NCBI RefSeq assembly: GCF_018446385.1
Contig: NC_055993.1
Location: 42,963,645-43,027,644, forward strand
Length of the DNA stretch: 64,000 bases
Direction: 5' to 3'
Source: Zingiber officinale
Taxonomy: Eukaryota > Streptophyta > Magnoliopsida > Zingiberales > Zingiberaceae
A program made the position numbers and the translations under genes. Of the stretch, positions 45,961 to 55,786 are shown piece by piece; positions within the stretch are counted from its first letter, which is position 1; each line of letters starts with the position of its first letter. The notes below the pieces were generated by a model. That model worked only from the letters and a program-made list of their open reading frames with translations. It was not told the DNA's origin and made no database searches.

Positions 45961-47248
45961 TGTTGGATCGAGAAGCACTAGAGGGGGGGTGAATAGCGCT
46001 CGTGGCTATTTCGTTTCAAAATCGTAAAACTCGAGTAATAAACACAGCGAAAATTAAAAGAGCAATCACACACAAAGACACGAGGAGTTACTTGGTTCGG
46101 AGCCTGTGACGACTCCTACTCCAAGGCCCGCGATCGTTGATCGCTTCCGGTGTGCAACAACTATAAGCTCGAAAATTATTACAATCTAAGTACAGAGAGA
46201 AACAGTAATTAAATTAATACCGAAAATAGAATACTGAAAAACTGACACTCCGGGTTGTCGGGATGATGTTGCAGCACTTCGGGATCGTCTCGTTAGCAGC
46301 TTGTAGCGTAAGGATTGTTCAGAAGGTGTTGTCCTGGGCTGCTGGTCGAGACTCCCTTATAAAGGGTGTTCAAGGCTCCTCCATCAAGCTCCAAGGCGCC
46401 TTGGAAACTAAGTTTAATCCTGCTTCGATCGCTGTCGATCAAACTTTGACCGTTGCTCATTATCCACCTAAAGGCGCCTTCAATGCCGCTCCAAGGCGCC
46501 TTTGAGCAGTGATCCAAGGCGCCTCCAGTCCCCATGAAGACGCCTCCAGCTCCTCTGGACAGTTGGCATCGGCTTGCACCCGAGGCGCCTCCAAGCTCCA
46601 TGGAGGCGCCTCAGACACTGTTCATCCGAGGTGAAAGTTGCTCCTTTGTTCTTGCAAAATGTGTTAGTCTCAAACACATACCCTGCAAAACAAAGTTAGC
46701 ACACAATAGATATGGTAAATAAAATATTGATAGTCTCCGGACTATCCTGGGTCTGATTTCGGATTTTTAACCGGAAACCCTAGGTCGACCCGACGCCTAC
46801 TGTTCCCTATGCGGGGAACGCATCCTCACCTACTCCTCTCAGGAGAGTTACCTGTTGCCAGTGCGATCCTCTAGATCGACTGTACTTTTGCTCGGCGCTC
46901 GATGCTTCTGGACTTTCTGCTGGGCGCCCACTCCCCGACCCGTCCAGTCTTCCACCTGGTTCGCGACACCAGGACTTTTCACCTAGGGTTACCACCCCTA
47001 GGACTTTTTGCCTGAAGCCCTCTACCCGCCAAGACTTTCCGCATAGGGTTACCACCCCCTATGACCCAGGGTTACCACCCCCTAGGCTTTTCCACTTGCC
47101 TAACCGTAGCTAGGGCTTTTGCCTAAGTACACTTAGGACTTTCCTGCAAGCTTATTCAAACTTATTAGATCACAACATAACCTTAACTTTGAATCCTTTG
47201 CCATTATCAAAACACTGGTTCGATCGTCAGATGCTTCCCGCACCAACA
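45961..47248 (-). repeat. 5' LTR of the SIRE-like element (1,288 bp)
   Basis: Minus-strand ends are TGTTGGTGCGGGAAGC and GATCCAACA. A probable TATA box lies near 46357-46367 (CCTTTATAAGG on the minus strand). A run of GGCGCC-centred motifs (46470-46615) lies upstream of it. The neighbouring GATCA duplication is intact. Open frames within it are parallel to those in the 3' LTR and are not genes. Confidence 0.93.
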
Positions 47249-47253
47249 GATCA

Positions 47254-48975
47254 AACAAAATGCAATGTATGAAAGAAAATTTTGAATCAAAGTGTGAACG
47301 TAAAGTAAAGTATGCAGTAAAAAGAAAAGCAAAGAATGTACTCTCTTTTATTTCTGGTAGTTGCAAACAATTTAGTAGTAAAAGTGACGTAGTAGTGGGA
47401 TGGTCCTAGTGGGGGAGAGAGCTATTATGAAGAGATCAATGTCAATAAATGCCACTCCATCCATATTTACCTCCTTGATGGTACCTCCAGGTGGTTGAAA
47501 ATGGTTCAGGTGTAGGAGCCACTCTGAAAGTGGATCCTAAGAGTTGAAGTCATGATCTCTCCCTTTACATTATGCTCTTTGAAAGTTATTCCTAGTGGTT
47601 GGAGATGGTTCAATTTAAGCACCCACTTTGGAGGCTTACGACAACCTACAAAGCCAATAAAAGACAACACCTCCCACATGCATGCTGTGTATGAAAAAGA
47701 TAGAATAATTTCATTCCCTACAAAGCATGTATCGAAAAATATATCACATCCAATAAAATCAATTACTAGTACCTCTATGAAATTTTCTAAAAAAAAATCA
47801 GGAGAAATACTAACCTTGTCGTACTGAAAGGTACCTAGAGGTTCTGGAGATATGAATGTGACATCCTCCTGATCAGGTAAAGGCTTTGGCTCTAGGTCTG
47901 GTAGTGGTACAACCAAAGGAAGTTATTCTTAAGGCTTTGTCTCCTTAGCACAAGTCCCTACACTTTCCTCATGAACAAACACATAATCAGGCTCAACTGG
48001 CTCCCCCTCATCATCAGCAATACCTACATCATCAATAATATCTACAACAATAATATCATCAGAGTTAGGATCAACTACAACTATATGATCACAACATACA
48101 AAATCAGAGGAGTCCTGTAGAGCACTGGAACAGGAATCAAGGATGTCACAAGCTTTACAATCGATCTCCTCATTGGAGTATTGTGCTTATTGTTGGGCAT
48201 CAAATGTTGCAAGTTGATCCAACTACATATGAAATCTCTGACTCAACTCATCTTCCTATTTAGTTTGGAAAGTATGAGCTGCTTAGGAATGAGGACGCAT
48301 AAGTTTAATTTATTGATCCAACTTGTGCATCCTCATTTCTTCGGGTGCTTCACTTCTACGTGTCCTTTCAACAACCCATAACTATCGTCGGCTTAGAATT
48401 TATAGAAAGCATTGTAGTGCTTACATTTTGTAAGTAATTCTCTTAACAGAAGAGTGAACTTATTAAATATTTAATAAAAATAGAAGATTTTAAAAGAGGA
48501 ACTTTCCTAACCTTAGAAGTAATTGCATCAATACTTCCTTGTGTTTCAAGTGTCACAGTTAGATTCAGAAGTTGTTTGATCTCATTATCGGTAGATTGAA
48601 TGTTCCTAACCTCCTCTCCCTTGGCCTCCTTCTTGCCCTCGACCTCCTTCCATTGTAGTCAAAACTCTAAAGAGGAAGTTGAAAGTGTATAGAATTGAGT
48701 CAAAAGTGTATAGAGACTGAGGAATTAAAAATGAGAGTAGAGCAGATGTGTATGAAAAATAATAAAATGAACTCTTTATTTACAGAGTTTGGAGAGTAAC
48801 GGTCACTAAATTGTAGTCATTGATCATAAAATAGTCAAATAGTCTTAACTATTAAAAAAATATAAAAAAACACATCTCATCCATCCCCAATGACTAGAAT
48901 CTCCGATTTCAATAGTCAAACCCACCGGTTAACCGACGGTTCTAATGGCCCGATACACAAAAAAAACATTGAACC
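47254..48975 (-). other. Old Gypsy-type element, segment 3, or unrelated degraded repeat
   Basis: This sequence resumes after the SIRE-like insertion. The only notable frame is 47506-47916 on the minus strand (listed separately). The rest shows no supported gene. Part near 48640-48970 is AT-rich and includes CCACCGGTTAACCGACGG and continues past the hAT insertion at 49577. It may be a fragment of another DNA transposon. Confidence 0.4.
47506..47916 (-). CDS. Unrecognised 136-codon open frame
   Basis: The frame starts MVVPLPDLEPKPLPDQED and continues with an aromatic, Phe/Ile-rich middle (FIEVLVIDFIGCDIFFDTC) and PKWVLKLNHLQPLGITFKEH. I do not recognise a domain. A Pro/Leu-rich start of this kind occurs in Gypsy polyprotein linkers, and the location inside degraded retroelement DNA makes a retroelement remnant more likely than a host gene. 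There are no visible introns, promoter or neighbours supporting a gene. Confidence 0.25.
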   Translation of the reverse strand: MVVPLPDLEPKPLPDQEDVTFISPEPLGTFQYDKVSISPDFFLENFIEVLVIDFIGCDIFFDTCFVGNEIILSFSYTACMWEVLSFIGFVGCRKPPKWVLKLNHLQPLGITFKEHNVKGEIMTSTLRIHFQSGSYT

Positions 48976-48983
48976 GTTAGGTC

Positions 48984-49568
48984 TAGGGGTGGCAATTCGG
49001 TTCGGGTTCGGGTTGGCAGGTTGATGGGTTGGCAAATGACAACCTGAACCTGACCTGATTATTAATTTGGGTCAAACTTTTCAACCTGAACCTGATCTGT
49101 TTATTTGCACTTGACCCGAACCAGACCCGTTTGACCCGGTTGATCCGTTTGACCCGGTTGACCTGTTTGACCCGGTTGACCCGTTTGACCCGAACATGAC
49201 CTGAATTCATTAAAGAAATTTTGTATATTAAATTAAAAATTAAAAATAACATTTATCTACACAAATTGAAAATCCATATGATAAATGATAAGTCATAGCA
49301 ACATTGCAATCAATAGCATATCTCTATGTTTAGGGTTTTTAACTTTTTAAAATTTTTAATTTTAGTTTAAATTTATAATTATTTATAAACGGGTTCGCGG
49401 TTTGTAATTGGGTCATTTTAGGTTGACCCGAACCCGACCTGTTTATTAATTGGGTTAATTGGGTCAACCCGATTTCGACCCGAACCCGAAACTACCCAAC
49501 CCTAACCTAATTTTTTCGTGTTCGGTTCGGGTCGTGTTTTCGTGTTGGGTCAAAAATTGCCACCCCTA
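48984..49568. mobile_element. Non-autonomous hAT element (585 bp) with GGGTTGACCC-rich interior
   Basis: Terminal inverted repeats TAGGGGTGGCAATT and AATTGCCACCCCTA are perfect over 14 bases. The 8-bp duplications GTTAGGTC (48976-48983 and 49569-49576) are identical, the usual length for hAT. There is no transposase. Subterminal parts hold many copies of (GG)GTTGACCCG or its complement (for example 49126-49200 and 49420-49480), typical of transposase-binding motifs in hAT MITEs. A minus-strand open frame here simply reads that repeat. Confidence 0.93.
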
Positions 49569-49767
49569 GTTAGGTCGAAACAGTAGTTAACCATGCAGTT
49601 TTTTTGGGGGTTTAACCGTAATAGGGTCGACACCTTGTCAAATCAGTCAGTTGGTTACAGTTTTTGAACCAGAATTGGGTCAATGGGTACTCGACCTATT
49701 GACTAGATTTCGATTCTGAGCTAGGTCTGATTCATACTTGGCCTTGGGTCGAGTCTATCTTCAATCT

Positions 49768-50239
49768 CTACTGTTGCTTCTCATTTTTAATCTCAAGAAA
49801 TATGAACAGACAATTGAGATTCTTCCATATATGATCCAAGGGTGAGATTCGATCTAGATCTGATCCAAAGTTTCATATCTAGATTAGCGATGATGATCTA
49901 CTTCCTCTTTGACTTGGATGACTCATATCTTGATGGATAGCTTAGATCTCCTCGAATCATGAATGAACGATCCAGATTGTCCAGAACTTGATCTCCCCAT
50001 TTAAATCTAGATTTTAGCTCAATTTGGTTCGGTCTAACTCAAGCTCGTGGCCCTTTAATCATCTACAAGGATCACATTCAAATATTAGCATCAAATACTG
50101 CACTGATGAGATAAATTACATTAAAGTTCAAGAATGAATGCAACTCATGAAATATAATATAATCATAAAATTAGCACATGAGAAGATAAAAAAATATGTA
50201 TATATGAATCAAAATATCGTATCAAAATGGTGTTTATCA
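49768..50239 (-). repeat. Second copy of the Gypsy-type LTR repeat (partial)
   Basis: It matches 27950-28439 in the same orientation and ends in the same GGTGTTTATCA. It could be the 5' LTR of the minus-strand element whose 3' LTR ends at 28439. Homology stops at about 49768, where a different sequence (49577-49767, related to 48640-48975) begins, so the LTR is truncated. It has no coding content. Confidence 0.55.
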
Positions 50240-50244
50240 GGGGT

Positions 50245-50952
50245 CACATAGAAAACAAGAGTACTGGTCTAGTTCTATAAATCATGATTATTTTCAAATA
50301 TATTAACTATCTAAATCAAGCATGATGTGAATAAAAATCCTAAACAACTAGGCCAACACTAATACTCTTATGACAAAAATGTTGCTCAAGTCAGACTACT
50401 AATGATACAAGAAAAGAGAGAGCTAAGCATACTAGAAAATTATACAAAAACATAAAATCTATCATGCTAATGTCATGCTATAAGAAACAAACAAGTAATA
50501 AGAAAATGATGACAAGTAAGAATAATCAAAAAGAAAAATTTATGATGTAAAAAGAAATATGACAACAACTAATAAGATCTAAACTACATACTAACTAAGC
50601 TAACAACTTCTCCAGTTAATCTACTCGACTCCTCCAAACGATTTACTTGGCTCCTAGGGCTCAATTCCCTTGACATCTTTAGGCCCACCGACCCGACACC
50701 CTACTGAGCTTTACCTATCTGACAGACCCCCGCCATTAGGCTCATCCCTACTGACTCGACTAGATTCTCCTTTACTTAGCGAGCTAGGTCCTTTGGCCTA
50801 ACTAATTATATGTCTCATGGGTTTGTGCCAGCATTTGAATTGATACAACATGTGTGATAGTGTGTGGGGTGTCGGAGCACATGGAACAATATGATTATAT
50901 AGATATGGAGTATGAGTGACGTGACCATATGATATGGCGACGAAACGATGAT
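50245..50952. other. Intergenic sequence without recognisable features
   Basis: About 0.7 kb between the LTR repeat and the first hAT element. 50250-50600 is A-rich, and 50600-50830 is C/T-rich (CGACCCGACACCC and similar). No frame, repeat or RNA gene could be supported. Confidence 0.5.
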
Positions 50953-51155
50953 GTGACGTTCAGGGCCGGTCCTAGACTTTGAAGGGTCCGGTGCAAAAAA
51001 AAAATGGGCCCTTTAAATTCAGATGCAAAATAATAAAATGGATACTATATAATAATTTTTCAACAGAGCATATAAACTAAAATTCATAATAATGAAAACA
51101 TTATATTCAATGTTGCTAATACTCGGTATTAGGAAATGAAAAAGAACTATTACAA

Positions 51156-53726
51156 TTAACTATGAAAAATTGATCTTCTTGCAGTTTTATCTGCAAAGTC
51201 ATCGATCAATTTTTCATAATTGAGTTTTTCTAAAAACTCACTCTCAATCGAAATCATAGCTAATGCATTCAATCTTGTTTGGGTCATGGTTGATCTCAAA
51301 GAAGATTTCAACAACTTCAATTTAGAAAAACTTCTTTCTGCAGATGCGACAGTCACCGGAATAGTTAATAATATCCTGTATGCAATGAATGAATTCAGGA
51401 AACAATTCATTCTTTGCAAAAAAATTAGTATTTCACTTGCTGTTTTTGTTTCCTTTGGCAGAATATGTTGTATGATTTTCAGTTCTTGATATAAGTCATC
51501 TCCATGCAAATCTGAAACATCTTGTCTTGTACCATTTTTTCTTTGTAGTTTCCTTTCAAGATTCTTGCAATTAGCTTTCAAGTCCTCATCAATCAATGAA
51601 CTCAACTTTTCAGCTGTGAAAAGAAATCCAAAAATATTTTCATATTCCTCATATTGCTCAAACCTTTTCTTCAATGACCCAATTGTTTGATCTACTATGA
51701 ACAAAAAATAATGAACTCTAAAAGCTTCCTCGGCAGATTCTTGAGGTAGTTTCGAAGACTCACATGTAACCTCATCAAAATGTCTTTTTCTATATATTTG
51801 TCTTTTTTCAGGAAAAACAGGATCAATCTCCATTGTTGAAGCAAGTTCTTTTGCTGTATTGATAGCTTGTCCAAATCCAGATTCTCTATACTCTTCAAAA
51901 GAAGCAATTAACCCCTTAATCTTGGTCATAGCAACGTCAATAAGCATGTTTTCATATTGTAAGCTTTTGCTAACAATATTAACTTTACCCAATATATCAT
52001 ACCAAATAATCATACCCACTAAAAACTCAAAATTTCCGAGTTCAAATATTGCTAAAGACTTAGCTTCACTTCTTATTTTAGAGTCAGTGTCTTTTTCTTC
52101 TGCAACTTGAAGTAAAGCTTCTCTGATTTGTTGAGCTTGAAGTACCACTGCTTTTACACTTTCAGTACGACTTTCCCATCGAGTGATTGATAATGGCTTG
52201 AGAGTTAAACCTTTTACCGTTACATGATCTATCAAAATCTTCCATCTCTTTGTAGAATGAGAAAATATTGTATAAATTCGTTGTACTACTCCAAAAAAGT
52301 CTTTCGCTTTTCCACAGGAATTTGCAATATCACAAAGTGTTAAATTCAAACAATGACAACCACATGGAGTATATAATGCTCTAGGATTTATATCCAATAA
52401 TTTTTTTTGTACGCCTTGGTGCCTCCCTTTCATATTTGCCCCATTATCATATCCCTGCCCTCTCACATTATCAATATCAAGATCAAAACTTTTCAATACA
52501 TTTTGCAGTTCTTCAAACAACCCTTGTCCTGTTGTATCATCCACTTTTAAAAATCCCAAAAAGTATTCTTCTACTTTCATTGGACTTATAGAAACATCAA
52601 CACATCTTATAACCAAAGTCATTTGCTCTTGGTTACTAACATCAGGAGTGCAATCAAGTATTACAGAAAAGAACTTAGCTTTTTTAATGTTTTCAAGAAT
52701 AGAACTCTTTATTTGAGAAGCTAACAAGCATATCAATTCATTCTGAATTTTGTGGCTAAGATAATGATGATGTGTATTTCTTTCAATATGCTCCTTCATC
52801 ACTAAGTCCCACTCAGCAATCATCTCAACAGCAGCCATAAAATTTCCATTGTTATCATCATAAAGTTTCTCATTACTACCACGAAATGCTATATTTTGTT
52901 TAGCCAAAAATTTCACAAGTGAAATTAATCGGTGTAATACCTTCCTCCAATGCTCTTTTGCCTTCTTGATTTGATCTTGAATAGCATGATCAATTGTTGT
53001 ACCCTTCATTAACCTGATACGCAACTCAGACCAACTAGCATAATAATTGATATGCTCAATACTTGTCTCATGTTCCTTAAGTCTACTACTAAGATGTCCC
53101 CAATCGTAGTATCCCTCATTTGCTAGTTGACTTGGTTGAGGCCCCCTTTTGAACAACTTGCAACAAAAACAAAATGCTTTATCAAGTGCTTTTGAATAGA
53201 CCAACCAATCTCTATGGTGTTTTTGACCATTTGGCAAAATCCGAGTATAGAAATCTGAAGAGAATCGTCTATTTGATCTGTCTTTGGGACCTTTCCCTGT
53301 TAATACATCTCTTATAGGACCCTTTTCCACTAATTGATCCTTCCACTTGGGATCTAAATTCTCCCAATTTTTAGGATCAAAAATGTCAAGTGGAATTGAT
53401 GAACTTGGTTCTTCATTCACTTCATTAATAGCATCATCATCACTTTCAGAAAAATTATTTTTAAAGTCTAAGTCATCACCACTTTCATTGCCTTCAATCT
53501 CATTCACATCTCCCTCTATATCATTTTCAATGGCTAAGCCTTCATCTAATTCATTACCATTGTTTTCTTGTTTTTCTTCATTAACCAAATCTTCAAGTGA
53601 TGAATTTTTCGATTCTTTGACAACAAATCTGTCGATTGCCCCTCTTTGAGTCTCAATAAATTCTTCAACTTTTTTTCTTTTTTTCCGCTTATCATGTCCT
53701 GATAGATACTTCCTAGTATCAGACAT
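51156..53726 (-). CDS. hAT transposase (856 aa), TTF finger, DUF4371 and hATC dimerisation regions
   Basis: This would cut and paste the element by binding its ends in the nucleus. The basic start KRKKRKK (residues 14-19) is a possible nuclear localisation signal. An acidic Ser/Asp/Glu stretch covers about 45-115. The TTF-type zinc-binding region is about 155-230 (AFCFCCKLFKRG, then His residues near 219 and 225). The RNase-H-like catalytic region with a DUF4371-type core follows, with FSVILDCTPDVS (about 353-364), [10 protein letters not shown] (about 423-432), [12 protein letters not shown] (455-466) and RWESR (516-520). The C-terminal hATC dimerisation motif is TIPVTVASAERSFSKLKLLK (from about 788). 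The frame has no stops. A 5' intron is likely (see 53736-54409). The neighbour at 57340-59908 is its broken copy. Plant annotations often label such proteins zinc finger MYM-type 1-like. Confidence 0.92.
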   Translation of the reverse strand: MSDTRKYLSGHDKRKKRKKVEEFIETQRGAIDRFVVKESKNSSLEDLVNEEKQENNGNELDEGLAIENDIEGDVNEIEGNESGDDLDFKNNFSESDDDAINEVNEEPSSSIPLDIFDPKNWENLDPKWKDQLVEKGPIRDVLTGKGPKDRSNRRFSSDFYTRILPNGQKHHRDWLVYSKALDKAFCFCCKLFKRGPQPSQLANEGYYDWGHLSSRLKEHETSIEHINYYASWSELRIRLMKGTTIDHAIQDQIKKAKEHWRKVLHRLISLVKFLAKQNIAFRGSNEKLYDDNNGNFMAAVEMIAEWDLVMKEHIERNTHHHYLSHKIQNELICLLASQIKSSILENIKKAKFFSVILDCTPDVSNQEQMTLVIRCVDVSISPMKVEEYFLGFLKVDDTTGQGLFEELQNVLKSFDLDIDNVRGQGYDNGANMKGRHQGVQKKLLDINPRALYTPCGCHCLNLTLCDIANSCGKAKDFFGVVQRIYTIFSHSTKRWKILIDHVTVKGLTLKPLSITRWESRTESVKAVVLQAQQIREALLQVAEEKDTDSKIRSEAKSLAIFELGNFEFLVGMIIWYDILGKVNIVSKSLQYENMLIDVAMTKIKGLIASFEEYRESGFGQAINTAKELASTMEIDPVFPEKRQIYRKRHFDEVTCESSKLPQESAEEAFRVHYFLFIVDQTIGSLKKRFEQYEEYENIFGFLFTAEKLSSLIDEDLKANCKNLERKLQRKNGTRQDVSDLHGDDLYQELKIIQHILPKETKTASEILIFLQRMNCFLNSFIAYRILLTIPVTVASAERSFSKLKLLKSSLRSTMTQTRLNALAMISIESEFLEKLNYEKLIDDFADKTARRSIFHS

Positions 53727-53735
53727 TCTAATTTT

Positions 53736-54409
53736 CTACAAAAAAAAAAAATCAAACTCTCAAACAACCACTTATTATAAATATTAGACAAGCATTTATT
53801 ATAAAATGTTCATTTTGCAACCAATCTAATTGAAGGGGGCCATCAATGCTAACTAATACAATTATATAAAGGGCATAAACTTTTGGCAGCCTTTGTTATT
53901 GAATTGCTTCTTCTATTATTATGTAGGTTCCTTCTCTAGTCCTAGACATCTCACTTGAATTGCACTGAATCTATATAATAAATATATGCCATGATTTTTT
54001 TTTATTATTCCTTTTCGTTATCTATATAATATTTTGGAAGAAACATTCAAAAAAAAAAAAAAATCATACTGTAATAGTTATAAACTTATAATAAACAAAG
54101 GCTCAATGCAGGTTCACCAGTTTGGCAAAAGTTTTCAATGGAAACAGAGGAATTTATGGCCATCACTCTGCTTCAGAACTGAGGTGCAGTAGAAGAACTA
54201 GAGAAGCAGTGTTTTTATATGGGATCATATCAATAGATCATTTTCAGAGTTCGATTGAAATCCACGGTAAAAAAAAGAAAAAATATTCCACATAAGAATT
54301 AAGAAGGACGGAAGGAATATGCAATTTCCACATATAAAATCCTTACTAAGTAAAACATATGAGAAGAAAAAGAGGGGAAACTGGAAGAATTGCAGATTAG
54401 AGAATTTAC
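53736..54409 (-). other. Probable intron in the 5' untranslated region of the hAT transposase gene
   Basis: On the minus strand AATCAAAG is followed by GTAAATTCTC (donor at 54409). TTTTTTTTTGTAG precedes AAAATTAGAATG (acceptor at 53736), nine bases before the start codon. A short upstream reading frame beginning ATGAACTTTAAG (near 54443) would close at TAG within the spliced leader, before the transposase ATG. The copy at 55400-60102 has the same sites, and its solo LTR lies within this intron. Confidence 0.55.
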
Positions 54410-54747
54410 CTTTGATTTTCTTGTGGAAATTCTTAAAGTTCATCCGTTTAGGGAAGATTCCAAGAGAACGTCCCTGTCGAGCCTTCGGCGAAGAGCAAAA
54501 TTGCAAAAGGAGGAACTATTAGGTTTTGCGAAACGGTGGAGGAAGAAATATCCACTGCGCTGTTAATTTTTTTGGCACTTTTACAAAAAAGTCCATAATA
54601 ATTTATAATTTACAAGTAGGTCCTTTTAATTAAATTTTTAATATAGATCAACTTTGCTATAAAATCTAAAAAAAGGGGCCCACCAGAAAATGGGGCCCTG
54701 TGCGTCATCACCATATTGACCACCTCATGGCCGGCTCTGGTGACGTT

Positions 54748-55391
54748 TTCCTTGCTATGACAAGACATCCAACTAATGAAGAAAGAATACCCTTTTAGCT
54801 GTATTATAAAAGGAGTCCACATCTATGGGCCAAGGTACACATACGCACATGAATATATACACACTCATCTAGTACTATTCATCTTATACATTTCTCTCTC
54901 TTCGAAGACTGACTTGAGTATCGAAGTGGCTGAGCTGGGGCATCCCCTGGCTTCTATTCTAACACTCCTTCTCTCTCTCTCAGGACCGACGAGCATCCTT
55001 GACGACCCCTTCCTCCTCTTGGTGATTGGCGACTTCTTCAACATCAAAAATAGCTCATTGATGGCTCATTCGTCGACGATATCAGACAAGAACAATATAT
55101 TATATTGGAGTTTGATTTGCCATCAAAATAAGTTCTACTTAGATTGTTAGATACTAATAATATTCAAGATTATTATGGAATATGGACCCTTTTGTTGAAA
55201 GTAATTAATGAGACGAAGGGGTGTTTAGCTAAATTTGAAGGAATAGGAGATTAATTAGACCTTTAAATCGAATTTAATGAGAAGAAAAAAATAATTAAAG
55301 TGCGTGGCACCACATGTCATCATACCCTTCGAGTGATGTAATGATTTTATAGTATAAAATTTGAGAGTGAGCGAGCTCGGGCCACACATAG
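54748..55391. other. Spacer between the two hAT elements, with a possible old LTR relic
   Basis: No gene. From about 54795 to 54960 the order TATTATAAAAGGAGTCC, CCAAGGTACACAT, GACTGACTTGAGTATCGAAG and GGGGCATCCCCTGGC resembles the TATA-to-U5 part of the Tat-like LTR (12871-12990). A strongly decayed LTR is therefore possible. The remaining bases show nothing recognisable. Confidence 0.35.
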
Positions 55392-55786
55392 CACAAGACC
55401 AGAGCCGGCCATGAGGTGGTCAATATGGTGCTGACGCACAGGGCCCCATTTTCTGGTGGGCCCCTTTTTTAGATTTTATAGCAAAGTTGATCTATATTAA
55501 AATTTTAATTAAAAGGACCTACTTGTAAATTATAAATTATTATGGACTTTTTTGTAAAAGTGCCAAAAAAATTAACAGCGCAGTGGATATTTCTTCCTCC
55601 ACCGTTTCGCAAAATCTAATAGTTCCTCCTTTTGCAATTTTGCTCTTCGCCGAAGGCTCAACAGGGACGTTCTCTTGGAATCTTCCCTAAACGGATGAAC
55701 TCTAAGAATTTCCACAAGAAAATCAAAGGTAAATTCTCTAATCTGCAATTCTTCCAGTTTCCCCTCTTTTTCTTCTCATATGTTTT

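Larger units (their letters stand above)
36350..47248 (-). mobile_element. Full-length SIRE-like Copia retrotransposon (10,899 bp)
   Basis: Perfect 5-bp duplications GATCA (36345-36349 and 47249-47253) flank LTRs of 1,290 and 1,288 bp. In minus-strand order it has a 5' LTR, tRNA-Met primer site, gag, AT-rich spacer with bracketing palindromes, pol (protease, integrase, reverse transcriptase, RNase H), a 1.5-kb 3' non-coding region, polypurine tract and 3' LTR. Length, long LTRs and gag type suggest the SIRE/Maximus lineage. The LTRs are very similar. Pol has several nonsense codons and a 77-bp duplication, so the copy is not autonomous. Confidence 0.95.
50961..54739 (-). mobile_element. Autonomous-looking hAT transposon (3,779 bp), Tip100-like
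   Basis: Ends are CAGGGCCGGTCCTAGA and, inverted, CAGAGCCGGCCATGAG. These form short imperfect terminal inverted repeats. Both sides carry the 8-bp duplication GTGACGTT (50953-50960 and 54740-54747). It encodes an uninterrupted hAT transposase on the minus strand. CAGGGxCGG-type ends and a transposase with an N-terminal TTF-like finger suggest the Tip100 clade. All visible parts needed for transposition are present. Confidence 0.93.

Noticed and set aside
48983-49252. Minus frame with VKRVNRVKQVNRVKR repeats
   Set aside because: It translates the GTTGACCCG repeats of a non-autonomous hAT and starts within the element's ends.
53347-53649. 100-codon frame opposite the hAT transposase, repeated at 57417-57719
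   Set aside because: It is the antisense shadow of the acidic Ser/Glu-rich part of the transposase.
54748-55391. Host gene between the two hAT copies (124-codon frame at 54776-55150)
   Set aside because: No domain is recognised; the stretch resembles a decayed LTR around 54795-54960, and no splice or promoter evidence was found.
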